NCBI GenBank assembly: GCA_018713405.1
Contig: DVOR01000140.1
Coordinates: forward strand, 1-15,053
Direction of reading: 5' to 3'
DNA: 15,053 nt
From: Candidatus Spyradenecus faecavium
GTDB lineage: Bacteria > Verrucomicrobiota > Kiritimatiellia > RFP12 > DVOR01
This document shows, piece by piece, positions 1-6,803 of the stretch (within the stretch, counting starts at the first letter, position 1; every line of letters starts with the position of its first letter). Both the position numbers and the translations under genes were made by a program. The notes under the pieces were generated by a model. The model was not told where the DNA came from. It saw nothing but the letters and a program-made list of their open reading frames with translations, and searched no databases.

Positions 1-20
1 CCGCGCCGGGGGCGGGGCGC

Positions 21-98
21 TCAGCCCAGCAGGTTGAGCAGGCCCTGCAGCAGGCCCTTGAGGGCCTCGACGATCACGTCGATCAACGGGTTGTCCAT
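21..98 (-). CDS. Candidate 25-aa amphipathic small protein
   Basis: Seen: an ATG at 98-96 opens 25 codons ending in TGA at 23-21. The product begins MDNPLIDVIVEALKG and ends LLNLLG; it has two acidic residues early, one Glu, one Lys and mostly Leu/Ile/Val/Gly afterwards, so it would form a short amphipathic or membrane-seeking helix. The start is preceded by GGAAAGGAGG (complement of 105-114), an almost ideal Shine-Dalgarno with about 6 nt to the ATG, as strong as any in the window. It lies 115 bp downstream of the HU-like gene on the same strand, after a GC hairpin. Inference: a real small protein, possibly membrane-associated, or a leader peptide for a gene beyond the window edge. I recognise no family, so no function is assigned. 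Too short for routine gene callers. Confidence 0.55.
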   Translation of the reverse strand: MDNPLIDVIVEALKGLLQGLLNLLG

Positions 99-104
99 CG
101 CACA

Positions 105-114
105 CCTCCTTTCC
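105..114 (-). promoter_or_regulatory. Strong Shine-Dalgarno of the 25-aa ORF
   Basis: On the minus strand the sequence reads GGAAAGGAGGTGTGCG and then ATG. AAAGGAGGTG matches nearly the whole anti-Shine-Dalgarno consensus with normal spacing. This is the main reason for believing the tiny ORF is translated. Confidence 0.6.
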
Positions 115-177
115 GGCGGGGGCCGCCCGAAGGCCGGCCGGCCGATTCGGCCGTGTGGGGAATCCGTCGCGGGGTGG

Positions 178-208
178 GGGCCGCCCGCCCGCGGGGGACG
201 GGCGGCCC
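178..208 (-). terminator. GC hairpin downstream of the HU-like gene
   Basis: A perfect 10-bp inverted repeat: GGGCCGCCCG at 178-187 and CGGGCGGCCC at 199-208, with an 11-nt loop, starting 5 nt after the stop codon of the HU-like gene. There is no T-tract on the minus strand, so it is either a non-canonical terminator, an mRNA 3'-end stabiliser, or an attenuating hairpin between that gene and the small ORF. Confidence 0.45.
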
Positions 209-213
209 GTCGG

Positions 214-969
214 TCAGGCCTGGGCCACGGCGGTCTGCAGCTCGCCCGCGTAGACCACCTGGTAGAGGGTCTCGCCGCCCATGCGGGTGCGGAAGACGAG
301 GCTCAGCTCGGCGCCGGCGTCGGGGAACTCCTGCGGGTTGTGGAGGACCGCGCGGGCGGGGTTCGCCTCCTCGATGAGCGAGGGGCAGCGGATCTCGTTG
401 CCGCCGTAGACGAGGAAGAAGCCCTCATCCTCCGCCTCCTCGTCCCACTCCAGCTTGGTGCCGGTGACGAGGAAGGTGCCCTCGGAGGTGATCTGGCCGG
501 GCAGGTTGGCCGCGAGGTCGAAGACGCCCTCGAGGGTGGGCAGGGTGACGGTGTTCAGGCGGCGGACGGCGCTGGAGGCGGCCGCGGAGCGCAGGCGCGA
601 GCCCACGGAGGCGTTGACGACGACCTTGTTCTTGGCCGGGTCCCACGCGGCGGTCTCGCTGGCGAAGGTGCCGCGCACCGCGGGGGCGAAGCGGACCAGG
701 CCGCCGATGTTCACCGCGCGGCCCGAGGCCACGAGGTCGGCCACCAGGTCGGCGAACTCGCTGAGGACGAGGCGGACGGTGCTGCCCTTGACGGCGCAAC
801 CTTCCTTGACCATCTGGTCGGCGATGTCCTGCAGGCCGTAGGTCTCCTTGACCTCCACGCAGCCGACGTAGGTCTCCGCGCCGGCCTTCTCGGTGGCCAT
901 CTCGTTGGGCACCAGCTTGTAGTTCACGCTCTTGAGGTCGCCCTCGCTGTTGATGACGATGCTGTCCAT
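214..969 (-). CDS. HU/IHF-like DNA-binding protein with DUF4469-type C-terminal domain
   Basis: 251 residues. The N-terminal half (about 1-125) resembles HU/IHF-fold proteins of the Bvu_2165 type: GLQDIADQMVKEG (45-57), then VRLVLSEFADLVADLVASGRAV in the helical part (65-86), and VNIGGLVRFAPAVRGTF (86-102), the usual Gly-rich HU strand turn. The C-terminal half (about 140-245) has the alternating strand pattern of the DUF4469/DUF4469-like domain that often follows such HU domains in Bacteroidota and PVC bacteria. Start choice: the frame stays open upstream to 1071, but ATG 969 has AAAGGAG eight bases before it and begins the conserved part. No signal peptide, so cytoplasmic. Likely a nucleoid-associated or repeat/phage-related DNA-binding protein; the target is unknown. 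Family call from remembered motifs, moderately sure. Confidence 0.7.
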   Translation of the reverse strand: MDSIVINSEGDLKSVNYKLVPNEMATEKAGAETYVGCVEVKETYGLQDIADQMVKEGCAVKGSTVRLVLSEFADLVADLVASGRAVNIGGLVRFAPAVRGTFASETAAWDPAKNKVVVNASVGSRLRSAAASSAVRRLNTVTLPTLEGVFDLAANLPGQITSEGTFLVTGTKLEWDEEAEDEGFFLVYGGNEIRCPSLIEEANPARAVLHNPQEFPDAGAELSLVFRTRMGGETLYQVVYAGELQTAVAQA

Positions 970-1086
970 GGCTGGACTCCTTTCGTTCGGCCCCTTGGTG
1001 TTGGCTTCCGGACGCCCGCCCGGTTCCGCCGCGCTCCGCCGGGGCCGCCTGCTTCGCGCACCCTTTGCCAAAAAGGTGACGTCAAA

Positions 1087-1180
1087 GGTGACACGTCATC
1101 CCCGCGGCCCGCGAAGACAAGCCCTCGCGGGCCTGACGGGGGTGACGCGGCGGGCGCCAATGGCACCCCCGCGTGTCACC
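1087..1180. repeat. 94-bp MITE-like nested palindrome
   Basis: Terminal 9-bp perfect inverted repeats GGTGACACG (1087-1095) and CGTGTCACC (1172-1180). Inside is a second perfect 9-bp inverted repeat, GGCCCGCGA (1106-1114) and TCGCGGGCC (1125-1133), and GGGGGTGACGCG (1138-1149), which can pair with the right end with a 2-nt bulge. Just outside the left end AAAGGTGAC is directly repeated (1072-1080, 1084-1092). No coding capacity. This looks like a small non-autonomous repeat rather than a gene. Confidence 0.45.
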
Positions 1181-1184
1181 CCCT

Positions 1185-1230
1185 GGAGAACGGAGAACAG
1201 AGAACAGAACGCGCGCAAGCGCGCGACGGG
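1185..1230 (+). repeat. Heptamer-hairpin module, copy 1
   Basis: Three tandem heptamers (GGAGAAC, GGAGAAC, AGAGAAC) followed by AGAAC and then the hairpin GCGCGCAAGCGCGC and GACGGGC. The same architecture recurs at 3048, 6832, 8614 and 11450 on this strand and inverted at about 1642-1763 and 7284-7337. Confidence 0.75.
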
Positions 1231-1256
1231 CGGGCCGCCGTGCCGGGAAATTGGGA

Positions 1257-1364
1257 GAGGCACAAGGGATGGGCGCGGTAGTGAGGCCCAAGGGGCCGAA
1301 CGGCGAAGCGCCCAGGCCCTTGCGCCCCTTCGCGTCTTCGCGGGAAAGCGCGAGCCCCGCCGTT
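1257..1364 (+). repeat. 108-bp dispersed repeat, copy 1
   Basis: This block runs from GAGGCACAAGGGATGGGCGC to CCCCGCCGTT and is present again, same orientation and same length with only scattered substitutions, at 3138-3245. It contains small hairpins such as GGCGAAGCGCC. No start codon with ribosome binding site or conserved frame is visible, so it is treated as non-coding. Confidence 0.75.
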
Positions 1365-1378
1365 AGGCGGTGGGAGTC

Positions 1379-1533
1379 GGGGTGTGGGGGCTTGGCCCCC
1401 ACGGCAGCCTTCCTGAATCTCCTGAATCTCCTGGACCTCCTGTGCCGCCTGGCGCGTCCTGCGGCGGCGGTGGGGGCCAAGCCCCCACACCCCGGGGCGC
1501 TCAGGAGGTTCAGGAGATTCACGAGATTCAGGA
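1379..1533. repeat. Mirrored block: GTGGGGGC hairpins and 9-mer tandem repeats
   Basis: Left part: the hairpin GTGGGGGC-TTG-GCCCCCAC (about 1383-1401) followed by nonamers of the type CTCCTGAAT (about 1409-1442). Right part: the same two components in reverse, hairpin GTGGGGGC-CAA-GCCCCCAC near 1470-1490, then nonamers GATTCAGGA/GATTCACGA to 1533. The whole can fold on itself. The right part (from the hairpin onward) recurs almost unchanged at 7138-7200, and the left hairpin recurs at about 6906-6926. Confidence 0.7.
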
Positions 1534-1546
1534 AACTCCCACCTTT

Positions 1547-1636
1547 CCGCCTGACGGCGGGCCCCACCTTTCCGCCTGACGGCGGGCCCCCACGTTGCCG
1601 CCTGACGGCGGGCCCCACGTTGCCGCCTGACGGCGG
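1547..1636. repeat. Four tandem CCGCCTGACGGCGG hairpins
   Basis: The 14-mer CCGCCTGACGGCGG occurs at 1547-1560, 1572-1585, 1598-1611 and 1623-1636, a period of 25-26 bp, separated by GGGCCCCAC-type spacers. Each can form a 5-bp stem with a 4-nt loop. The core CCGTCAGGCGG also appears downstream of the heptamer modules near 3108 and 6886. Confidence 0.8.
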
Positions 1637-1641
1637 CCTAT

Positions 1642-1763
1642 CCGTCGCGCGCTTGCGCGCGTTCTGTAGCCGTGGAAGGTTTGGCGCTTCGCGCCTGCAC
1701 GCTCTGTTCTCCGTTCTCTGTTCTCTGGCACAAGTGGGGCGGCCTTGCCGCCCCACTTGTGCC
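1642..1763 (-). repeat. Heptamer-hairpin module, inverted copy upstream of ribBA
   Basis: Read on the minus strand: a gene-side hairpin with a perfect 17-bp stem and 3-nt loop (1727-1743 and 1747-1763), then AGAGAAC, AGAGAAC, GGAGAAC and AGAG (about 1701-1726). A 35-bp interruption with its own GGCGC-TTC-GCGCC hairpin follows, and finally the GCGCGCAAGCGCGC hairpin near 1646-1660. The large hairpin stops 7 bp before the ribBA -10 element. It could block transcription entering from upstream or act as a terminator in the opposite direction. Confidence 0.7.
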
Positions 1764-1765
1764 AT

Positions 1766-1776
1766 TGTGCTATACT
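1766..1776 (+). promoter_or_regulatory. ribBA promoter, extended -10 TGTGCTATACT
   Basis: TATACT (1771-1776) with a TGC extension (1768-1770), 24 bp upstream of the ribBA ATG. The only -35-like hexamer is TTGCCG at 1745-1750 with a 20-bp spacer inside the hairpin, so recognition probably relies on the extended -10. The predicted leader is about 17 nt, which leaves no room for an FMN riboswitch; none is seen. Confidence 0.65.
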
Positions 1777-1800
1777 ACGGCGCACAGAAAGGGAAGACTA

Positions 1801-3021
1801 ATGGCAGAGGATTTGGAAGCGGCGTTGGATCCCATCGAGGCGTGCCTGGAGGACATCCGGGCGGGGAAGTTCGTGGTGATCGTGGATGACGCCCAGCGCG
1901 AGAACGAGGGCGACCTGATCATGGCCGCGGAGAAGGTGACGCCCGAGGCGGTGAACTTTTGCATCCGCGAGGCGCGGGGCCTGCTGTGCGCGCCGTGCGA
2001 CGGGGCGATCCTGGACCGTCTGGGCATCGCGTTGGCGCCGAGCGTGAATCGGGGCGACCGTTTCGCGACGGCCTTCACGCTGAGCGTGGACGGGGCGCCG
2101 CGCACGGGCGTGACCACCGGCATCTCCGCCGCCGACCGCGCCAAGGCCGTGCGCCTGCTGGTGGACGAGTCCGCGACGGCGGACGACTTCGTGTCGCCGG
2201 GGCACACCTTCCCGTTGCGGCCGCAGCCAGGCGGGGTGTTGCGCCGCGCGGGCCACACCGAGGCGACCGTCGACCTCGCGCGGCTGGCGGGGCTGAAGCC
2301 CGCGGGCATCTGCTGCGAGATCGTGGGCGAGGACGGCACGATGGCGCGTCTGCCCGACCTGATCCCCTTCGCGCGGAAGCACGGCCTGCGCATCTGCTCG
2401 GTGGAGCGGCTGATCGCCTACCGCCGCGCCCACGAGTCGCTGGTCGAGCGCGTGGAGAGCGTCGACCTGCCGACGGCCTACGGCCACTTCCGCCTGACGA
2501 TGTTCCGCGGGAAGCTCGACGGGCTGGAGCACCTGGCCCTGACGATGGGCGACCTGGCGGGCGACCCGCCGCCGCTGGTGCGCGTGCACAGCGAGTGCCT
2601 GACGGGCGACGTCTTCGGGAGCGCGCGGTGCGACTGCGGCTGGCAGCTGCACCAGGCCATGACGGCCATCGCCAAGGAGGGCCGCGGGTGCCTCCTCTAT
2701 ATGCGCCAGGAGGGCCGCGGCATCGGCCTGGCCAACAAGCTCCATGCCTATAAGCTGCAGGAGCAGGGCTGCGACACCGTCGAGGCCAACGTGCGCCTGG
2801 GCTTCGCGCCTGACCTGCGCGACTACGGCATCGGCGCGCAGATCCTGGCCGAGCTGGGCATCACCCGCCTGCGCCTGATGACCAACAATCCCCAGAAGGT
2901 CGTCGGCCTGGCCGGCCACGGCCTGGAAATCTCCGAGCGCGTGCCCATCGTGGCCCACGCCGGCCCCTTCAACGCGCACTACCTGGAGACCAAGCGCGAG
3001 AAGATGGGGCATTTGCTGTGA
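1801..3021 (+). CDS. ribBA: Bifunctional DHBP synthase / GTP cyclohydrolase II
   Basis: 406 residues, the normal length for RibBA. The RibB domain (about 10-208) converts ribulose 5-phosphate to 3,4-dihydroxy-2-butanone 4-phosphate plus formate; visible are the acidic loop RENEGDL (33-39), TTGISAADRA (105-114) and GHTEA (151-155) with the catalytic His. The RibA domain (about 210-400) opens GTP to the pyrimidine precursor of riboflavin; visible are the zinc ligands in SECLTGDVFGSARCDCG (C266, C277, C279), RQEGRGIGL (302-310) and TNNPQK (361-366). Both active sites look intact. Start: ATG 1801 follows AGGGAAG; upstream in-frame ATGs lie in repeat sequence before the promoter. Separated from ribH by a repeat-filled gap, so it has its own promoter. 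Cytoplasmic. Confidence 0.96.
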   Translation: MAEDLEAALDPIEACLEDIRAGKFVVIVDDAQRENEGDLIMAAEKVTPEAVNFCIREARGLLCAPCDGAILDRLGIALAPSVNRGDRFATAFTLSVDGAPRTGVTTGISAADRAKAVRLLVDESATADDFVSPGHTFPLRPQPGGVLRRAGHTEATVDLARLAGLKPAGICCEIVGEDGTMARLPDLIPFARKHGLRICSVERLIAYRRAHESLVERVESVDLPTAYGHFRLTMFRGKLDGLEHLALTMGDLAGDPPPLVRVHSECLTGDVFGSARCDCGWQLHQAMTAIAKEGRGCLLYMRQEGRGIGLANKLHAYKLQEQGCDTVEANVRLGFAPDLRDYGIGAQILAELGITRLRLMTNNPQKVVGLAGHGLEISERVPIVAHAGPFNAHYLETKREKMGHLL

Positions 3022-3047
3022 GGGGCGCCTGCGGCGCCCCTCACAGC
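3015..3047 (+). terminator. Perfect 15-bp hairpin overlapping the ribBA stop codon
   Basis: Left arm 3015-3029 and right arm 3033-3047 are perfectly complementary with a TGC loop. The TGA stop of ribBA (3019-3021) lies within the left arm. No T-tract follows; instead the heptamer array begins directly at 3048. It may still stop transcription or protect the mRNA end. It is also the gene-side hairpin of the repeat module. Confidence 0.6.
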
Positions 3048-3094
3048 GGAGAACGGAAAACGGAGAACGGAGAACGGAACGCGCGCAAGCGCGC
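3048..3094 (+). repeat. Heptamer-hairpin module, copy after ribBA
   Basis: GGAGAAC, GGAAAAC, GGAGAAC, GGAGAAC and GGAAC in tandem (3048-3080), then the hairpin GCGCGCAAGCGCGC (3081-3094), followed by AACGGGC and a CCGCCGTCAGGCGG palindrome near 3106-3119. Confidence 0.8.
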
Positions 3095-3137
3095 AACGGG
3101 CAAGCCGCCGTCAGGCGGCGGAGCCGGGGACACGAAA

Positions 3138-3245
3138 GAGGCGCAAGGGATGGGCGCGGTAGTGAGGCCCGCAGGGCCGAACGGCGAAGCGCCCAGGCCC
3201 TTGCGCCCCTTCGCGTCTTCGCGGAACAGCGCGTGCCCCGCCGTT
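3138..3245 (+). repeat. 108-bp dispersed repeat, copy 2
   Basis: Direct repeat of 1257-1364 with the same length and few differences. Its right end merges into the ribH promoter (TGG then TAAAAT at 3247-3255), whereas copy 1 is not followed by a gene on this strand until ribBA. Confidence 0.75.
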
Positions 3246-3246
3246 T

Positions 3247-3255
3247 TGGTAAAAT
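3247..3255 (+). promoter_or_regulatory. Probable ribH promoter, extended -10
   Basis: TTGG followed by TAAAAT (3250-3255), a TGn-extended -10, 22 bp before the chosen ribH start. No good -35 hexamer lies at 17 bp. The predicted leader is about 16-18 nt and includes AAAGGA. Confidence 0.5.
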
Positions 3256-3277
3256 GAGGGGCGAAAGGATTGCAGAG

Positions 3278-3739
3278 ATGACCGAGATTTGCGGAGCGTT
3301 GAAGGGCGATGGGTTGCGGCTGGCCTTCGTGGTGAGCCGGTTCAACTCCATCTTCACGGAGCAGTTGCTGAAGGGCGCGCACGACGCGGCGTTGCGCCAC
3401 GGCGTGGCCGAGGAGGCGCTCACCGTGGTGCGCGTGCCGGGGGCGAACGAGATCCCGCTGGCGGCGGCGAAGCTGGCCAAGCGCGGCGGGGTGGACGCCA
3501 TCGTGGCGCTGGGGGCAGTCATCGACGGGGCGACCGACCACGCGATGCTCATCAACACCTCCGTGGCGCGCGCCCTCTGCCAGATCGGCCTGGAGGCGGG
3601 CATCCCCGTGCTCAACGGCATCGTCTGCGCCCACAACCTGGACCAGGCCGTGGAGCGCTCCGGGTCGAAGGCCGGCAACAAGGGCTTCGACACCGTCTGC
3701 GCCGCCATCGAGGCCGCGAACGTCCTGCGCCAGCTCTGA
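3278..3739 (+). CDS. ribH: 6,7-dimethyl-8-ribityllumazine synthase
   Basis: 153 residues, the usual length. It condenses DHBP (from RibBA) with the ribityl-aminopyrimidine to lumazine, the penultimate step to riboflavin, as a cytoplasmic oligomer. Visible: SRFN (20-23) substrate loop, PGANEIP (54-60), GAVIDGATDHA (79-89) with the catalytic His88, NGIVCAHNLDQAVERSG (113-129) and KAGNKG (131-136). Start: ATG 3278 has AAAGGA eight bases upstream and lies downstream of the predicted promoter; the in-frame ATGs at 3233 and 3254 fall in the repeat or in the -10 itself. First gene of a compact run with nusB, pyrD and a helicase. Confidence 0.95.
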   Translation: MTEICGALKGDGLRLAFVVSRFNSIFTEQLLKGAHDAALRHGVAEEALTVVRVPGANEIPLAAAKLAKRGGVDAIVALGAVIDGATDHAMLINTSVARALCQIGLEAGIPVLNGIVCAHNLDQAVERSGSKAGNKGFDTVCAAIEAANVLRQL

Positions 3740-3751
3740 GGGGGCCCCGCC

Positions 3752-4342
3752 ATGCGCTTTGACGACGCCGAGACCCCCGCGCCCCCCGAGACCCCGACGC
3801 TCCAGGAGGTCGAGGTCATCGACCAAGAGGACGCGCCCATCACCTTCCCCGCGCGCAACCGCCGCCAGGGCCGCGCCTGGGCCCTGCAGATGATCGTGCA
3901 GGCCGACCTCAACCCCTTCGTGGACGTGGGGATGATCCTCTCCCACTTCTGGGAGCAGCAGTGGAGCTACGCCCAGGAGAAGGCCCACCGCGACGACGCC
4001 GAGCCCGGCAAGCCCCGCAAGGTGGAGCCCTATCCCGAGGAGCGCCTGGCCACCCACCAGCTCAAGCAGTTCACCGAGGACCTCGTGCGCGGCACCCTGG
4101 CGCGGCGCGAGGCCATCGACGCGGCCATCGCCCGCCTGTGCGACAACTGGAGCCTCGACCGCCTGGGCGTGATCGAGCGCAGCCTGCTGCGCCTGGCCTT
4201 CTATGAGATGGATTGGTTCGGCACGCCCGCGCCCATCGTCATCAACGAGGCCGTCGACCTGGCCAAGTTCTTCGCCAACGAGGAGTCCGGCGCCTTCGTC
4301 AACGGCGTGCTGGACCGCCACGCGCACGAGAAGCGCGCGTAA
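3752..4342 (+). CDS. nusB: Transcription antitermination factor NusB
   Basis: 196 residues. NusB binds boxA RNA with NusE (S10) in rRNA antitermination complexes. The helical core starts at RNRRQGRAWALQMIVQADLNP (35-55), and the C-terminal half has the family signature: LDRLGVIERSLLRLAFYEM (135-153), PAPIVINEAVDLAKFFANEESGAFVNGVLD (159-188). It is longer than the usual 130-160 residues because of an acidic, Pro-rich N-terminal tail (1-33) and a charged insertion around 75-98. It follows ribH by 12 bp, a pairing common in bacteria. The ribosome binding site is weak (GAGGGGGCC), which suggests translational coupling to ribH. Confidence 0.92.
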   Translation: MRFDDAETPAPPETPTLQEVEVIDQEDAPITFPARNRRQGRAWALQMIVQADLNPFVDVGMILSHFWEQQWSYAQEKAHRDDAEPGKPRKVEPYPEERLATHQLKQFTEDLVRGTLARREAIDAAIARLCDNWSLDRLGVIERSLLRLAFYEMDWFGTPAPIVINEAVDLAKFFANEESGAFVNGVLDRHAHEKRA

Positions 4343-4354
4343 GGGAGGGGCGTC

Positions 4355-5266
4355 ATGGCGAAGCTGGCGGTGAATCTGGGCGGGGTCCCCATGAAGAACC
4401 CCGTGACCACGGCGAGCGGCACCTTCGGGTACGGCCAGGAATACGACGCGCTCTTCGACGTCTCGCGCCTGGGCGCGGTGACGGTGAAGGGCGTGCGCGC
4501 CTGCCCCTGGCCCGGCAACCCCCTGCCCCGCCACGCGGAGGTCCCCGGCGGGCTGCTCAACGCCATCGGCCTGCAGGGCCCCGGCGTCGAGGCCTTCATC
4601 CGCGACGACCTCCCCTTCCTGGCCGAGCGCGGCGTGCCGGCCATCGTCAACATCTGGGGCGCCAGCGCCGAGGAGTACGCCGAGGTCGCCGCCGCCCTCG
4701 AGGGCCAGCCCGGCGTGGCGATGCTGGAGCTCAACGTCTCCTGCCCCAACGTCAAGGAGGGCGGCGCCAGCTTCGGCACGCGCGTCGAGACCTTCGTGGA
4801 CGTGGTGCGCCGCGTGCGCGCCGCCACCACCCTGCCCATCATGCCCAAGCTCGCGCCCAACGTGCCCGACGTGCGCCCCTTCGTGCAGGCCGCGCAGGAC
4901 GCGGGGGCCGACGCGGTGAGCCTGATCAACACCCTGCCCGGCATGGCCGTCGACCTCGAGCGGCGCCGCCCCGTCCTCGCCAACCGCACCGGCGGCCTCT
5001 CCGGCCCCGGCATCCACCCCATCGCCCTCAAGCACGTGTGGGAGGCCGCCCAGGTCGCCACCGTGCCGATCCTGGCGATGGGCGGCGTGATGACCGCGCA
5101 GGACGCGCTGGACTTCATCCTCGTGGGCGCCACGGCCGTGGCCGTCGGCACCGCCACCTTCCTCGACCCCCTGGCGCCGATCCGCGTCCTCGAGGGCATC
5201 GACCGTTGGCTCGACGACCACGGCGTCGCCGACGTCAACGACTTCCGCGGCACCCTGCAGGTCTGA
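4355..5266 (+). CDS. pyrD: Dihydroorotate dehydrogenase, class 1B type, catalytic subunit
   Basis: 303 residues. It oxidises dihydroorotate to orotate in pyrimidine synthesis using FMN. Visible: ASGTFGYGQEY (20-30), LLNAIGLQGPG (67-77), LELNVSCPNV (124-133) with Cys130 as the catalytic base that marks class 1, KLAPNV (165-170), INTLPGMAVD (191-200), GGLSGPGIHPIAL (213-225), and the phosphate-binding MGGV (242-245) and VGTATF (264-269). Class 1B enzymes usually pair with the iron-sulfur subunit PyrK; none is next to it here, so the electron acceptor is not evident. Good ribosome binding site (GGGAGGGG). 12 bp after nusB and 1 bp before the next gene. Confidence 0.95.
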   Translation: MAKLAVNLGGVPMKNPVTTASGTFGYGQEYDALFDVSRLGAVTVKGVRACPWPGNPLPRHAEVPGGLLNAIGLQGPGVEAFIRDDLPFLAERGVPAIVNIWGASAEEYAEVAAALEGQPGVAMLELNVSCPNVKEGGASFGTRVETFVDVVRRVRAATTLPIMPKLAPNVPDVRPFVQAAQDAGADAVSLINTLPGMAVDLERRRPVLANRTGGLSGPGIHPIALKHVWEAAQVATVPILAMGGVMTAQDALDFILVGATAVAVGTATFLDPLAPIRVLEGIDRWLDDHGVADVNDFRGTLQV

Positions 5267-5267
5267 G

Positions 5268-6803
5268 ATGGCCCGCACCGTCCCGGAGACCCTGACGGAC
5301 GCGCCCGTCAGCGAGCGCGTCGTCTTCGCGTCGCTCCGCGCGCGCCTGCCGGATCCCTGGCGCGTGTGGCACGGCGTGGCCTATTCCGCCGCCCAGACCG
5401 GGACCGAGGGCGAGGCCGACTTCGTGGCGGCCCACCCCGCGCGCGGCCTCGTCGTCATCGAGGTCAAGGGCGGGCACGTCGCCTGCCGCGCGGGGGCGTG
5501 GTTCCAGGACGGCCGCCGCCTGCGCGAGGCCCCCGCCCTCCAGGCCACGCGCGAGGCCCACGCCCTGGTGCGCGCCTGGGCCGCCCGCTTCGGCGCGCCC
5601 CCGCCCTTCCCCGTCGCCCACGCCGTCTGGCTCACCGGCGCCGAGCGCCCCCCGCGCGAGCCCCTCGACCTCGCCGGCCGCGCCCTCTACGCCGCCGACC
5701 TCGCCGACCCCGAGCCCGCCCTCCTGCGCCTGCTCGCCGCCGAGGCCCACCCCCTGCGCGAGCCCCTCGACCTCGACGCGCTGGAGGCGCTCCTCTCCCC
5801 GACCCTCGACTTCCGCCGCGACTGGGTCATGCGCCGCGACCTGCAGGACGCCTCCATCGCGCGGCTGACCGAGGAGCAGGCCCGCGCCTTCGACGCCTTC
5901 GCCGAGTTCCGCCGCTTCCGCGTGCGCGGGTGCGCCGGCAGCGGCAAGACCCTCCTCGCCCTGCGCCAGGCCCACGTCTGGGCCGCCGCCGGCAAGCGCG
6001 TCCTCCTCCTCTGCTTCAACCTCCTCCTCGCCGAGCGCCTCCGCGAGCTCGTCGCCCCCGGGGCCTCCATCCGCGCCGTGGCCGTCAACGACCTCTTCCG
6101 CGAGCTGCTCGGGCGCGAGGACGACGGCACGCCCGAGTTCTGGCACACCCTGGCGCGCGACGCCCTCGCCCCCGCCCGCGCCCTCGCCGCCCGCCGCGCC
6201 TACGACGCCGTCATCGTCGACGAGGGGCAGGACTTCTCCCCCGACCAGTGGGCCGCCGTCCAAGCCCTCGTCCCCGAGGACGCCAACTTCCTCATCTTCT
6301 ACGACCCCGCCCAGAACATCTTCGACCGCGACCCCGCGGCCCTCCCCGCCTTCGGCTGCCCCGACGCCGTCCTGACCACCAACTGCCGCAACACCCGCGG
6401 CGTCTTCGCCACCCTGCGCCCCTACGCGCCCGACGGCGTGCGCGCCTTTCCCGACGCCCCCGCCGGCGACGCCACCGAGGTCTACCGCGCCGCCAACCGC
6501 CCCGCCCTCCGCGCACGCCTCCGCGCCCTCCTCGCACGCCTGATCCGCGACGAGGGCGTCCCGCCCCAGGACATCCTCCTCATCGGCGGCCGCGCCCTCC
6601 CCAACATGGCCCTCGCCGACGTGCTGGCCGACTTCCCCGGCCTGCGCTACTACACCTACCGCAAGTTCAAGGGCCTCGAGGCCCCCATCCTCATCCTCGT
6701 CGACGTCCGCGACGGCGACCCCCTCTGGGACCGCGCCGCCCGCTACACCGCCATCTCCCGCGCCATCCACCGCCTCTTCATCCTCGAGCTGGAGGGGCGC
6801 TGA
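5268..6803 (+). CDS. NERD nuclease-domain / UvrD-like SF1 helicase fusion
   Basis: 511 residues. The N-terminal NERD domain (about 14-130) carries a PD-(D/E)xK-like core: GEADFV (48-53), then VVIEVKGG (62-69), with D51, E65 and K67 as likely metal/catalytic residues. The superfamily 1 helicase part follows: Walker A GCAGSGKT (221-228), Walker B VIVDEGQDF (315-323), a TTNCRNTR motif (370-377), YRKFKGLE (464-471) and the motif VI-like YTAISRAIHRL (493-503). It is shorter than UvrD and lacks large inserted domains. Predicted cytoplasmic DNA/RNA repair or defence-type enzyme; the specific substrate is unknown. The start codon lies 1 bp after the pyrD stop, so it is co-transcribed with housekeeping genes. 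Motif assignment is firm, biological role is not. Confidence 0.85.
   Translation: MARTVPETLTDAPVSERVVFASLRARLPDPWRVWHGVAYSAAQTGTEGEADFVAAHPARGLVVIEVKGGHVACRAGAWFQDGRRLREAPALQATREAHALVRAWAARFGAPPPFPVAHAVWLTGAERPPREPLDLAGRALYAADLADPEPALLRLLAAEAHPLREPLDLDALEALLSPTLDFRRDWVMRRDLQDASIARLTEEQARAFDAFAEFRRFRVRGCAGSGKTLLALRQAHVWAAAGKRVLLLCFNLLLAERLRELVAPGASIRAVAVNDLFRELLGREDDGTPEFWHTLARDALAPARALAARRAYDAVIVDEGQDFSPDQWAAVQALVPEDANFLIFYDPAQNIFDRDPAALPAFGCPDAVLTTNCRNTRGVFATLRPYAPDGVRAFPDAPAGDATEVYRAANRPALRARLRALLARLIRDEGVPPQDILLIGGRALPNMALADVLADFPGLRYYTYRKFKGLEAPILILVDVRDGDPLWDRAARYTAISRAIHRLFILELEGR

Noticed and set aside
34..1281. Long plus-strand open frame opposite the HU-like gene
   Set aside because: Its composition is that of an antisense shadow in GC-rich DNA, there is no ribosome binding site, and the minus-strand product has recognisable domains.
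1777..1800. FMN riboswitch upstream of ribBA
   Set aside because: The predicted leader is only about 20 nt and the conserved RFN helices are not visible in the upstream repeats.
1173..1889. Open frames across the repeat region before ribBA
   Set aside because: They translate hairpins and tandem repeats, cross the ribBA promoter and show no conserved protein features.
1798..3912. 704-residue minus-strand frame opposite ribBA and ribH
   Set aside because: It is a shadow over two clear genes and their intergenic repeats, with Arg/Ala/Gln-rich composition and no domain.
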